This document shows positions 10,643 to 21,285 of a stretch of 64,000 nucleotides of DNA, piece by piece. The position numbers were made by a program, and so were the translations under genes. The DNA is from Siniperca chuatsi (Eukaryota; Chordata; Actinopteri; Centrarchiformes; Sinipercidae), in the NCBI RefSeq assembly GCF_020085105.1, contig NC_058063.1:2441001-2505000 (forward strand), read 5' to 3'. Positions within the stretch are counted from its first letter, which is position 1; the number at the start of each line of letters is the position of its first letter. Under the pieces are notes generated by a model, which saw only the letters and a list, made by a program, of their open reading frames with translations, ran no database searches and was not told the origin of the DNA.

Positions 10643-13575
10643 TCATTGTGATTTCTGTTTCTCCCACTGTTCTGGTGTAAGGGTCCTCTGTTCAAAAGCG
10701 TGGATCTCTTTCAGCTCCTCGGCTAGGCACGTATTCACCATCCTGTTAAAACCCAAGACACAGGTTTGGAGTGTATACATGTGCAGCAGTCAGAGGAACG
10801 TCTTGCATCTGCAAGCAGTGTTCTCATATTGGCAATGTGCATTTATGACAGATCTTTATTTTTGTTAATCAAACTTTGGCTTACTTACGGGCAAGAAAGT
10901 ATTGTGATTGGCTCACGGGTCAGGCGAGTCTAGGTTACTTTGGCTGTGTAAACCACACAGCTCAAGTAACCTTATTTATCTTTATTATCTCATTCAATTT
11001 GCAGACATGCTAAGAGTCTTTGGGCTTTGTGGTTGATGGAGTGCTGAATGTTTTGGATGTACTGTTGCATTTCATTTTTGACATTTTGAAAAGTTTCTGG
11101 TTATAAAATGAAAAATATATAAAATTCTTACATTTTGCCACGATCATAAAACGGTTTACAAGGTAATATAGTTTTTGTCATGAAAAATCAACAAAAATCT
11201 TACAACCATTATACATTGAGAAATCGTTCCAAACTATTCTATATACAGGGTTTCTGCAGGTTTCAACAAGTTAAATTTAAGACTTTTTAAGACCATTTTG
11301 AATACAATGTAAGACCTATTTCACCTCCATACTGGCAAAAAAAGAACAAATAATGTTAATGTTGGCGTAGATCCAAACACTGTCTGGAGGTCACTTACCG
11401 GAGTTGCAAGAGTTAACATTGTTAGTGCAGAGCGGGTCGAGCCGCGGCCGGACTTTGGTGATGCTCCCGATGTGGATACAGAACAACATTGGGTGATGGC
11501 AGGCGTTTGCTGGAGGCTTTATGTTTTTCTGACTTCCCAATGCGACTCTAATGCCTTGATACCCAAAGTTCCTAATTTGAGCGTTTTCATGCACAAGGTG
11601 CAGCGAGCGCTAAATTCTGACCGGGCTGCACAGTTTGTATTAGTGGTTATTGGTTCCATGTTGGTTTCGTTTTGTAGTTGTAACAGCGTGATCAATACTA
11701 GTTAAAATACATTTAAAAGCGAGACTGAAGTTAATGCAACTTTAGAAAAGTAACGTTAACTTCATAATCCAATCAATTTTTAAGACCTGTCAAAATTGTG
11801 TTTAAGGCATTTTAAGGACCTGTGGCTGGAAACCCTGTATATATTGTGGTAATATATATATTGCCTTTTTATTTTATGTCACAATCATTCTAAATGAGAT
11901 ATTCCGTGGAGAGAAATTGTGCTTTAAAATAAGAGACAAAACTAAACGCATTTGTTTGTGTAATTTAGCCAGTCAAAGTGGTCAGGAAGACCGCCCACAG
12001 AGAAATGTTTTGATCCAGTTGATTTTAAAAGGTGTAGTTCTGGGGGGTAAAATCTAAAAAGTTAAAGCCACGAGGAACAGTATTCATTATTACAGAGTTT
12101 CTGATATGAGTTTTGTTTTTGTATACAAAACAAATTTGTATAGCATTCTAGCAACAGACTTACAAACAGGGGCTTTAACATTTAAACAAAGCACAGCATG
12201 TCATCCTTGATACACCTTCAGCTCAACTCACACTCAGCACTGAAGTTAATGCTTTCCTATGATATTAAGATGTTATATAATACTGTATTTACAGTATTAC
12301 TGTGCAATGTGCTGTACTAGAGCTGAAGGACCTCACTGTATGTGATGTTGTGTTGGCACTTATTTAGTGGTTTTCTTAAGTGATGCTCAATTACACTGTG
12401 CTTTCATAACCTGTTTTAACAGACTAGATCTGTATGTATCACACAGATATTGTGTAATGTCATGTAGCACAGCTGTTATATAATAACTTATCATAATAAA
12501 CTATATAATATAATAAGCTATATTGATACAATTCTGTTGTCTATGTTAATAAAAACATAAATAAAAAGTTTGATAATTTACTGTGTGATTTTCTATAATG
12601 TCAGCAGAAATCACTATTAGCTTTATCAACATCTTTTATCCTGGTATTAATGCTTTCTGTATGGCCTCTCGTTTGAACTAAACTGATACGAAAGGTCTGA
12701 GTACAAACCGCACTTCAAACACGCATTACCTGAGGTTCATTACTACGGTGTGTAATACCTGTGTCTCTGTAAGAGTGGTTTGCCCTCAAACTGGGATGAC
12801 ACCACCAGGACTTTTAAGCTGGCAGCACATCTGTTGGGTGATGTATCCTCCACATCCTGGAGGAGACCAGATAAAAGTTACGGCCAACAGTTAGCTCCTT
12901 CTCATGCTGCTTATACTGAATTACTGTATATGATGATGTACCTGGCTAAAGACTTATACAATAACTGGTTCTAGTCTGAGTGAGTCATCTAAACCAACAA
13001 GACCAGAGACTGTTAATGTTCTACCTTGTTTTAATCGCTGGAGGCCTGCTTAGCACCATATATCGCATAGCTGAACCAAACTCCACTCAAAAATCATTCA
13101 ATTTAGTGGTGCTTTATTTGTTGGCCATAATATTTTGGTAACTGACTCACAGCTGTGTAACATTCACATCACATATCAGCCTACACTCTGTAAACTGTAC
13201 TTGAATAAATAGGAATTAAACCTATACAAAAATACCAGTCTCTTCTTCTAACACGCCACTGTGCCTAACATAAACCAGCAACATGGAGGGCGGTATTTGG
13301 CAAATTGTAGCCTGGTGAATTATCTATGTGCTATAAATTGCTAGAAATATTAAATATTTATAAAAAATTATGTTCTACCATGTTTGTACTTTTGCAGATA
13401 AGCAACGTCATGTTAACAACTGGAAAATGTTTGAATGGACTTTGGCGTGTTTCTGCTCACTACAGCACACAGCTAGCAGAACAGGTAACACAAATAATAG
13501 CCAGAAACCTACCACGTGCACTGCCGCAAGCTCCTTAATAAGTTTGTCCCGGATGTGATCAGCGGTGATAGCCAT
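10643..13575 (-). CDS. bola2: BolA-like protein 2, complete, 3 exons
   Basis: Encodes BOLA2, a small cytosolic BolA-fold protein that binds [2Fe-2S] clusters with monothiol glutaredoxin 3 and helps traffic iron-sulfur clusters (family knowledge). Exons on the minus strand are 13575-13513 (63 nt), 12856-12759 (98 nt) and 10742-10643 (100 nt). All introns are GT/AG and phases join exactly, giving 86 aa, the same length as human BOLA2. The expected cluster-ligand residues Cys31 and His68 are present. The C-terminal half (residues 54-80, RMVNTCLAEELKEIHAF onward) is the most conserved part. The start is the only ATG that gives the family N-terminus (MAITADHIRDKL). Intron 2 carries a hAT-like element. 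Expression is probably constitutive, given an ETS-like site upstream. It diverges from slx1, its neighbour in human too. Confidence 0.96.
11246..11837. mobile_element. hAT-like DNA transposon in bola2 intron 2
   Basis: Begins CAGGGTTTCTGCAGGT and ends GGCTGGAAACCCTG. The ends are inverted repeats, and both inner flanks carry the 'tttaagac' phrase in opposite orientations. The 592-bp length with no intact transposase makes it non-autonomous. The flanks are TA-rich and no clean 8-bp duplication can be read. The interior (11380-11640) is GC-richer but I recognise no coding domain. Confidence 0.75.
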
Positions 13576-13867
13576 GTCTGCATGAACAAAATATATACGG
13601 CGACGTTAGTAAAGAAGTTGTTACAGTGAGATACTAATGTTAGCTTACTGTTCATAGATTTCTAATTGAGTCTAGTCAGAAACATAGACATGCAAACACC
13701 GGAAGTACTAAAGCATTCAAGTTTAATATTTCCGTATCTCTTAAAAACACTGTTGCAGCACAGTTGTGAGATGCAGTTTCAATTTAGAAGTCGTGTATCA
13801 TTACCAAAGCTTATGTATGTACAGTGTTGTCGTTAATTTCAGTCACCGTGTGTGAGGAAGAGACGTC

Positions 13868-13869
<2 letters not shown>
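13576..13869 (-). promoter_or_regulatory. bola2: bola2 promoter / 5' flank
   Basis: This is the only sequence left between the bola2 start and the transposon nest. It contains ACCGGAAGT at 13698-13706, a good match to the ETS/GABP site common in TATA-less housekeeping promoters. No TATA box is obvious. Promoter role is inferred from position and motif. Confidence 0.5.
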
Positions 13870-13898
<29 letters not shown>

Positions 13899-13914
13899 CT
13901 TCTTCCTCGATTTT
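13870..13914 (-). repeat. (GAA)n tail of an I/Nimb-like LINE
   Basis: An uninterrupted TTC/GAA microsatellite of about 15 units. It sits exactly at the 3' end of the minus-strand LINE copy A. Similar but shorter GAA tracts end the related 3' segments near 25984 and 55425, so it is the element's retrotransposition tail, not a random microsatellite. Confidence 0.8.
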
Positions 13915-14122
13915 ACTGGCGGACTACAAACCAACGTTAAAGGTGCATGCCGCCCCTACTGTATCGGAGTGTGTAACATCATCAACCAAAACTAACAAAC
14001 GGGGGACACTTTATAAAGATTTTATATTCTAGATATTATACCTGTTTCTTTTAAATATTTGAATAAAGCCCTTTGAGCCTGTGACTGTGTCTCTAACAGA
14101 CCTCTGATGCTCCGCTCCCTGC

Positions 14123-14155
14123 CTCCCTGCCTCCCTGCCTCCCTGCCTCTCTGCC
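14123..14155. repeat. Short CTCCCTGC tandem repeat
   Basis: Four units of the octamer 'tgcctccc' within the 3' untranslated part of LINE copy A. Probably slippage-generated. Confidence 0.6.
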
Positions 14156-15836
14156 ACTCTGCCCTTCAGTCTTGCTCTTTCTACACTGAACCTCCTACAT
14201 CCCATCAGCACATGTTAAACAGATTCCTTCCAGTTACAAGTCTCACATTTATCTGACACTGACTGTTTCATGGTTTACAAGCTAGCATTGAGTCCTGTGT
14301 GTCCTAGTCTTAGCCTAGAAAAGATAACACCTTCTTTCCTACATTTACCTTGATTATTTCTGACCCTGACAGATTTTTGGATTTTATAGTATTCTCTAGC
14401 CTTGATGTCATTATTCTCTGATGAGTTAGTGATTTTGCTTCTGATCTCCCAAAACAAATTTCTAAAATGTCATTATCATTTGGTTTAGTGCATTTTAAGC
14501 AAGTTTATCTGCAATCTTATTTCCCTCTATTCCAACGTGTGCTGGTCTCCAGCAGAAATGAACATCTGTTCCTGGTTGCTGCTGTAACTTTTCATTATCT
14601 TTTAGGACCTCTTCTTTCCTTTGTTTATGTATATCAGTAAGGTCATTTCCACTGTGAATGACGCTGGCAAATACTCTTCCCAGGAGGTTGGCTTTTTCCA
14701 TATCTGTTATTGCTAATTGGTCTCCATCTGCAAGTACTGATTTTTATTGTTTTATTGTTTAACCTTCTCCCACTCATCTTTTTAACCTTATTCCATACAT
14801 GAGCCACATCTCTCTCTTTTCCAACAGAAGAACAAAACTGTCTCCAGGTATTCCTTTTAGCTATTTAATTATTTTGCGTGCTATGGCTCTTTTTCTTTTA
14901 TATTCCATCAAATTGTCAGCATTCATGTTGTTTCTGAAGTTTCTGAAAGCACTATTTCTTTCTTTAATAGCCAAGCTACACTCATCAGTCCACCATGGCA
15001 CAGTTCTCTTATTCCCTGATATCACAGGTGTACAGTTTATACTTTTTGAGGCAGCTTCAGTTATCATACATGTCATTTCACCAGCACATTCATCTACGTT
15101 TCCATTCATTTTAATGTTACTAGCTAATTCCCTGCAGCATTCTTTAAATGTGTCCCATTGAGCCTTTTTAAAGCACCATCTATATATAGGAGAACTTTCT
15201 TGGGTACATCTATCTAAATTTATATTACATATAATGGAAAAGTGGTCACTACCTATGTTATTGTTGATATTTTCCACTCACACAGACTAGCCATATTTGC
15301 AGAAACCAGTGTTAAATCAATACATGACATCTTATTCCTGTTTATATCTAATCTTGTTCCTTTACCATTGTTTATGCAAACAAGATTTCTGGGATCTATC
15401 GCTTCTTCAATCACTGTACCAGTGTAATCAGTGTGATCACTTCCCCATAGACTACTGTGTGCATTGAAATCACAGCACCAAACTTCTCTGACTTTCCTCT
15501 CGCAGTATTTCCTCAAACACTGCTGTTAAAGTTTGACATGGATTATAATAATTCATTATTTTGATTGAGCCTTGTGTTCTGTATACCTCAATAACTGTGC
15601 ATTCATGTCCACCCGAAGGATGTATTCTCCTGTATGCTAAATTTATCTTTACTGAATGTGAGACAGCCACCGCCTTGTTTATTTGCTCTATCATGTCTGG
15701 CTGAATTGTATCCTGCCAGTACAAAATCTGGATGTGGTCTCAGCCATGTTTCTTGAATTCATATTATATCTGGTTTGTCCTTTAAATCCTTTATGACCGT
15801 CTTAAATTCCTGTCCATTTGCTATTAAGCCTCTGCT

Positions 15837-16300
15837 TGTCACAGACACGCCAGGCTCCACCACACCACACACACCGCATTCCTTCACCTGAGCACTGATT
15901 CCTTGCACCTGTCACCCATCACACACCTGAACGTAATCAGCCACTCTACTCCTCACCACAGTCTGTGTCCGGTCACGTTAGTATGAAGGACAGTACTTCT
16001 ACTTCCAATACTCCACGGACTCACCCACGACTCTTCGTCCCGACTACCGCTACCCCGAACCTGACTCCAGTAATCTCCAGTTCCCCGAGTGTGTCGCTCC
16101 AGCTCCGGCTCCTGTGTGTCTCCAGTCTCCCGTGTGTGTCGCTCCGGTTCCCGTTCCCGTGTTCCTCTGTTCAACTCCAGCACTCTTCTGCCATCATCTA
16201 AATAAGGGACGGTATCACTAACCCCTCTCATCCATTCATATTACCTTTGTGTGTCAATAAACTCTCTTCACCGTTGTCTCCGGTTGATCTGTCTGTAACA
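15837..16300 (+). mobile_element. Solo LTR (Gypsy-type) inside LINE copy A
   Basis: The 464-bp unit begins TGTCACAGAC and ends GTCTGTAACA, so its ends form the TG...CA inverted repeat of retroviral-type LTRs. It has AATAAA at 16256-16261 near its 3' end. It is flanked by an identical 5-bp direct repeat, ctgct, at 15832-15836 and 16301-16305. There is no internal coding region, so it is a solo LTR left by recombination. The 5-bp duplication fits Gypsy-type elements. A related partial sequence lies at 21149. Confidence 0.9.
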
Positions 16301-17479
16301 CTGCTATTCCCCTGAAAGATGGTAAGCACCATTACTAGTTTAATTACTAGACACATCATATATGAACAGGTTCATCAGTTCTTGTATCGTTTCACATTCT
16401 GTACTTGACATCCTGAGGTACTCTCTTACTGCATCCACAATGGTTTCGATTCTCTCATTCCTGTCATTTTGTTCTAATCCGATATACACCACTTTAAATA
16501 TGAATGCAACAAAGTTGACTTTATCCACTAACATGGTTCCCTCCTTTACCCTGCACCTGTGGGAGGTCTCATGTGGTCCTCTCTGATGTGTTTGTCTGTT
16601 TTCTGAACTTGGTGGATCATTACTGTTTCCTGGGTCATAACTTTCAGTGCTGTTTTCCTTTATCCTACATGTTCATTGTTGACCCTCAACAGCCTCTGCA
16701 TATGACACTTTGTTTATGGAGTGTGGATTGGGACTCTATACATTAACTAATGATTAAATAAAAGAAAATAATTAAAAAAAATGTTTTAATAAAAATTAAA
16801 CACACCATAGTTATATTCTCTTTGAAATGTGTTGTCCTAAGATAATGAAACAACAGATAACACTTCTCTCCAGAACTTCTTTGTAAAAGACCATGTAAAT
16901 CAAACCATCTTTATTTCTTTAAGGTTCAGTGTCACTTCTCTTCTTTCAGCTTCATATTTTGTACAGTAATTCACATGTTCTAATGTTTCTTCTTGGTCAC
17001 AGAATGTACATCTTCCTGTATTGTGTTTTCCTATTTTACATAATGCTGTTTAATCCTGTATGCCCAAACCGTAGCCTGGATATTATTGGTTCCTCTTTCC
17101 TGGTTCTCCCCGTTTTCCTCATCACACCTACTTTTCTTTGACTGTTGTATAACCGCCTTCCTGTTCTCTCTTCTTCCCACTGCTTTTGCCACCTTTCTTT
17201 CAACTTCTCCTTAACTGTGGTTTTCATTTCCGTTTTACTAAGTAATGTCAATGTGATTCGTTTTTGTGGCTTCTTTTGCACACTTGTCAGCTGTTTCTTT
17301 TCCTTTGATTCTTGATGTTTCATTTCCTTGATATCTCTATTAAGACACCTAGTCTGCTGTATCAAGCTGATTAATGACGAGCTGGAATCGGAGCATATTA
17401 CTGCTCTCAAAGGTCTCATATCTTCAGCCTGTTGCAATGCTAACAAGCTTCTTCTTCTTTTCCTTTCAGCTGTTCCCTT

Positions 17480-19678
17480 TCAGGGGTCGCCACAGCGAAT
17501 CATGTGCCTCCATCTAACCCTGTCCTCTGCATCCTCTTCACTCACACCAATTAACTTCATGTCCTCTCTCACTACATCCATAAATCTCCTCTTTGGTCTT
17601 CCTCTAGACCTCCTGCCTGGCAGCTCCAACCTCAGCATCCTTCTACCAATATATTCACAGTCTCTCCTCTGAACATGTCCAAACCACCTCAATCTGGCCT
17701 CTCTGACTTTATCTCCGAAACATCTAACATGAGCTGTCCCTCTGATGTCCTCATTCCTGATCCTGTCCGTCCTCGTCACTCCCAAAGAGAACCTCAACAT
17801 CTTAAGCTCTGCCACCTCCAGCTCTGCCTCTTGTCTTTTCTTCAGTGCCACTGTCTCTAAGCTGTACAACATCGCTGGTCTCACCACCGTCTTGAACACC
17901 TTTCCTTTCATTCTTGCTGATACTCTTTTATCACACAACACACCTGACTCTTTTCTCCACCCGTTCCAACCTGCTTGCACTCGCCTCTTCACCTCTTTTC
18001 CACAGTCTCCATTGCTCTGAACCATTGACCCTAAGTACTTAAAGTCCTGCACCTTCTTCACCTCTCCTCCCTGTAACCTCACCGTTCCACCTGGGTCCCT
18101 CTCATTGACACACATGTATTCTGTCTTACTGCGGCTAAGCTTCATTTCTCTGTTTTCCAGAGCAGACCTCCATCTCTCTAGATTTTCCTCCACCTGCTCC
18201 CTGCTCTCACTACAAATCACAATGTCATCCGCAAACATCATAGTCCATGGAGATTCCTGTCTAACCTCATCTGTCAGCCTGTCCATCACCAGAGCAAACA
18301 AGAAGGGGCTCAGAGCTGATCCTTGATGCAAACCCACCTCCACCTTGAACTCCTCTGTCACACCTACAGCACACCTCACCACGGTCTTACAGCTCTCATA
18401 CATGTCCTGCACCACTCTAACATACTTCTCTGCCACTCCAGACTTCCTCATACAATACCACAGCTCCTCTCTTGACACCCCGTCCTTCGCTTTCTCTAAA
18501 TCTACGAAGACACAATGCAACTCCCTATGACCTTCTCTGTACTTCTCCATCAGCATCCTCAAAGCAAATACTGCATCTGTTGTACTCTTTCTAGGCATGA
18601 AACCATATTGCTGCTCACAAATGCTCACCTCTGCCCTTAGCCTAGCTTCCACTACTCTTTCCCACAACTTCATTGTATGGCTCATCAGCTTTATTCCTCT
18701 GTAGTTGCCACAGCTCTGCACATCTCCCTTGTTCTTAAAAATTGGCACCAGTACACTTCTCCTCCATTCCTCGGGCATCCTCTCACTCTCCAAGATCTTG
18801 TTAAACAAACTAGTCAGGAACTCTACTGCCACCTCTCCTAGACACTTCCATACCTCCACAGGTATGTCATCAGGACCAACTGCCTTTCCACTCTTCATCC
18901 TCTTCAACGTCCTCCTCACTTCACTCTTGCTAATCTTTGCTACTACCTGCTCCACACCAGTCACCTCTTCTACTCTTCGTTCCCTTTCATTTTCCTCATT
19001 CATCAACTCTTCAAAGTACTCCTTCCATCTTCCCATCACACTCCTGGCACCTGTCAATACATTTCCATCCTTATCTTTAATCACCCTAACCTGCTGCACA
19101 TCCTTCCCATCTCTATCTCTTTGTCTGGCCAACCTGTACAAATCCACCTCTCCCTCTTTAGTGTCCAACCTAGCATACAAGTCCTCATATGCTCTTTGTT
19201 TGGCCTTTGCCACCTCTACCTTCACCTTACGCTGCATCTCCCTGTACTCCTGTCTACTCTCTTCAGTCCTCTCAGTGTCCCACTTCTTCTTAGCAAACCT
19301 CTTTCTCTGTATACACTCCTGAACTTCCTCGTTCCACCACCAAGTCTCCTTGTCCACTTTCCTCTTTCCAGATGACACACCGAGTACCCGAGTACCTGTC
19401 TCTCTGATCACAGTAGCTGTAGTGGTCCAGTCATCTGGGAGCACTTCCTGACCACCCAGAGTCTGTCTCAGCTCCTCCCTGAAAACTACACGACATTTTT
19501 CCTTTTTCAACTTCCACCACTTCGTCCTCTGCTCTGCCTTTGTCCTCTTCATCTTCCTCACCACCAGAGTCATTTTACACACTACCATCTTGTCTTGTCT
19601 GGCTACACTCTCCCCTACCACTACTTTACAGTCACTGGTCTCTTTCAGATTACAACGTCTACACAAGATGTAGTCCAC
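17480..19678 (-). CDS. RTE reverse transcriptase open frame, element-encoded
   Basis: A 732-residue uninterrupted frame, the longest in the window. It begins at the last strand of the endonuclease (MDYILCRRCNLKE), then a linker rich in Lys/Arg, then reverse transcriptase: KAVGPDDIPVEVWK, NYRGIKLM, GFMPRKSTTDA, motif A VDLEKAKDGV, motif B GLHQGSALSPF, catalytic FADD at the MMFADDIVICSE segment, and the C-terminal WFGHVQRRD and GRPKRRF segments ending RCGDP. Motif A keeps its Asp but the usual aromatic residue before it is Lys, and the following Arg-Val is Gly-Val. The upstream endonuclease exists only as its N-terminal ~70 residues (19881-19684) in another frame, so the element cannot act alone. 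The protein would reverse-transcribe element RNA at nicked DNA. Confidence 0.85.
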   Translation of the reverse strand: MDYILCRRCNLKETSDCKVVVGESVARQDKMVVCKMTLVVRKMKRTKAEQRTKWWKLKKEKCRVVFREELRQTLGGQEVLPDDWTTTATVIRETGTRVLGVSSGKRKVDKETWWWNEEVQECIQRKRFAKKKWDTERTEESRQEYREMQRKVKVEVAKAKQRAYEDLYARLDTKEGEVDLYRLARQRDRDGKDVQQVRVIKDKDGNVLTGARSVMGRWKEYFEELMNEENERERRVEEVTGVEQVVAKISKSEVRRTLKRMKSGKAVGPDDIPVEVWKCLGEVAVEFLTSLFNKILESERMPEEWRRSVLVPIFKNKGDVQSCGNYRGIKLMSHTMKLWERVVEARLRAEVSICEQQYGFMPRKSTTDAVFALRMLMEKYREGHRELHCVFVDLEKAKDGVSREELWYCMRKSGVAEKYVRVVQDMYESCKTVVRCAVGVTEEFKVEVGLHQGSALSPFLFALVMDRLTDEVRQESPWTMMFADDIVICSESREQVEENLERWRSALENREMKLSRSKTEYMCVNERDPGGTVRLQGGEVKKVQDFKYLGSMVQSNGDCGKEVKRRVQAGWNGWRKESGVLCDKRVSARMKGKVFKTVVRPAMLYSLETVALKKRQEAELEVAELKMLRFSLGVTRTDRIRNEDIRGTAHVRCFGDKVREARLRWFGHVQRRDCEYIGRRMLRLELPGRRSRGRPKRRFMDVVREDMKLIGVSEEDAEDRVRWRHMIRCGDP

Positions 19679-19881
19679 CTCACAAACTCCTCTTTCAGAA
19701 TAACTCCTACTCCGTTTCTCTTCCTATCTGACCCATGGTAGAACAACTTGAACCCTGCTCCTAAGCTTCTAGCCTCGCTATCTTTCCACCTGGTCTCCTG
19801 GACACACAGTATGTCCACCTTCCTTCTCTGCATCATGTCAATCAACTCTCTAGCCTTCCCTGTCATAGTCACAACATTCAA
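19645..19881 (-). pseudogene. Truncated RTE endonuclease N-terminus
   Basis: Residues VDILCVQETRW hold the conserved Glu of apurinic-type endonucleases, followed by GVGVILKEEFVR. After EEFVR the sequence jumps to the end of the domain (the VDYILCRR part, in another frame). The middle of the nuclease, which should hold the catalytic Asp/Asn core, is deleted at about 19680, with a frameshift. By family comparison roughly 130 residues are missing. Confidence 0.8.
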
Positions 19882-21148
19882 AGTCCCTACTGTCAGTCCT
19901 ACATTCTTAGCTTACCTCTTCTCTCTCTCTCACACCTTCCTCCTCTCCTTCTTCGTCTTCGACCAACAGTAGTCCAATTTCCACCGGTACCCTGTAGGTC
20001 AACAGCACCGGTGGCGGTCATTGTTAACCCAGGCCCCGACCGATCCGGTATGGAAGTCATTGTCACGATTCGCATTTTTAATTTGGCATGTGTTTTACGT
20101 CGGATGCCCTTCCTGATACAACCCTCTGCATTAATCCAGACTTGGGACTGGCACAAGAAGATACTGGCTTGTGCCCCCTTGCAGTTGCATTTTGCCAGCA
20201 TCTCCCCTGTATACACCAATACTCCATCACTGATTCGTTTGCCAATTTTAATGTTGAAATCTGGAACTATAAATGAAATACCAATTTTGTTAGCTGTGTT
20301 CTTTGAAGCATCTGTATATATTTGAACATAGCTGTGGTAGATGCTTTCTATATAGGTCTGTATTATCTGTGGGTGTATCTTTTTGTTCTTTTTGCCAAGT
20401 AATGTGAGATCTACAGTCGGGTCAGGGAGTATCTAAGGGTGTGTTACTGGGAGTGGTACTGTTGGACTAATGTTTATGTTCAGTTATTCCTAGTTCTTTT
20501 GCTTTCTGCTCAATTGTTCATCCAAAACTTTTTGCTTCTCTCCTCTTCTTTTCCCAGCAGGGTTTTAGTGCATCTAGTGTTGGATGATCATCATGATCTC
20601 CTTTTAAATGAACCCAGTAGTTTAAAGATAGCTGTATTCTCCTTAATTCCAGTGGCATTTCTCCCATTTCCATTGTAATGCTGATGTTGGGGTTGTTCTG
20701 ATGGCACCTGAACATAGTGTTAAAGCCTGATATTGAATGTAGTCTAACTTTCTGAGAGATGTACTTGGTGCAGATTTTTTCTTTACACTAAATTCCAAAT
20801 TCCTCCCTCTTTTCCATTTTGCCCCATCATCCACAAAAAGAGAGAATCCCATCCCATTCTCCAAACTCAGAAAAACATCATTAATCATAATAGAAAATAT
20901 CAAAGGACTCAATATACTCCCCTGAGGAGTTCCATTTTCAACAAAAAATTTTCCTGAATAACACTTCCCCATTTTTACCTGAATTGATCTTCCATATAAA
21001 AAGTCTTTGATCCACCTATACATTGTGCATTTAACCCCTAATTTACTTAGTTTAATTAATAATCCTTCCTTCCACATCATATCATAAGCCTTCTCTATAT
21101 CAAAAAAGATGGCCACTATGCTTTCCCTATTAATCTGCGCTTTCTTTA

Positions 21149-21285
21149 TGTCACGGATACACCAGGCTCCACCATCCACACCTGCTCCCAATCACACTCC
21201 TGCTCTCCATTAGATCCCAATCACAGCCAGCATAAAAGCCCTGCACGCACCTCAGTAGGTGTCTGACCTCATTTGTGACCAGGAC
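21149..21285. mobile_element. Partial LTR related to the solo LTR at 15837
   Basis: Starts tgtcacggatacaccaggct, matching the first ~25 bases of the solo LTR (tgtcacagacacgccaggct), at a point where LINE copy B coding sequence is abruptly broken. No matching TG...CA end or 5-bp duplication was found, so it is truncated or diverged. LINE coding similarity resumes on the right near 21290. Confidence 0.55.

Larger units (their letters stand above)
13870..16670 (-). mobile_element. I/Nimb-like LINE copy A, internally deleted
   Basis: Minus-strand order: ORF1 C-terminal fragment (16534-16340, with FVAFIFKVVYIGLE), a solo LTR insertion, apurinic endonuclease (15724-14861, with CCDFNAHSSLWGS), a linker (from 14701), then directly RNase H (from about 14590, with PAHVGIEGNKIADKLA), a C-terminal HTGLN motif (14285-14275 region) and the GAA tail. 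The reverse transcriptase domain is missing: linker sequence ends near 14600 and RNase H sequence begins at once. Frames contain stops. RNase H downstream of RT places it in the I superfamily; Nimb is my best guess for a fish genome. Confidence 0.82.
17451..20195 (-). mobile_element. RTE-clade LINE inserted in LINE copy B
   Basis: Runs from a conserved 5' leader (about 20195-19890, with the 'ttttacgtcggatgcccttcctga' region) through an endonuclease/RT reading frame to a short 3' end CTGAAAGGAAAAGAAGAAG at 17451. It interrupts the RNase H frame of copy B between GEMLA and LALQQAED. The flanks (GGCAAAATGCAAC and TTAGCATTGCAAC, minus strand) are similar enough to be a diverged target duplication. 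The endonuclease is internally deleted near 19680. The same family's 3' end is found at 5668-5791. Confidence 0.88.

Noticed and set aside
11391-11705. Possible exon in the GC-richer part of the bola2 intron, including a CTTACC donor-like site
   Set aside because: It lies wholly inside a hAT-like element. The frames have no recognisable domain, and bola2 splices cleanly without it.
18705-19322. 205-codon plus-strand open frame
   Set aside because: It is antisense to the RTE reverse transcriptase frame. Its Ser/Leu-rich composition is what antisense of a Lys/Glu-rich protein gives.
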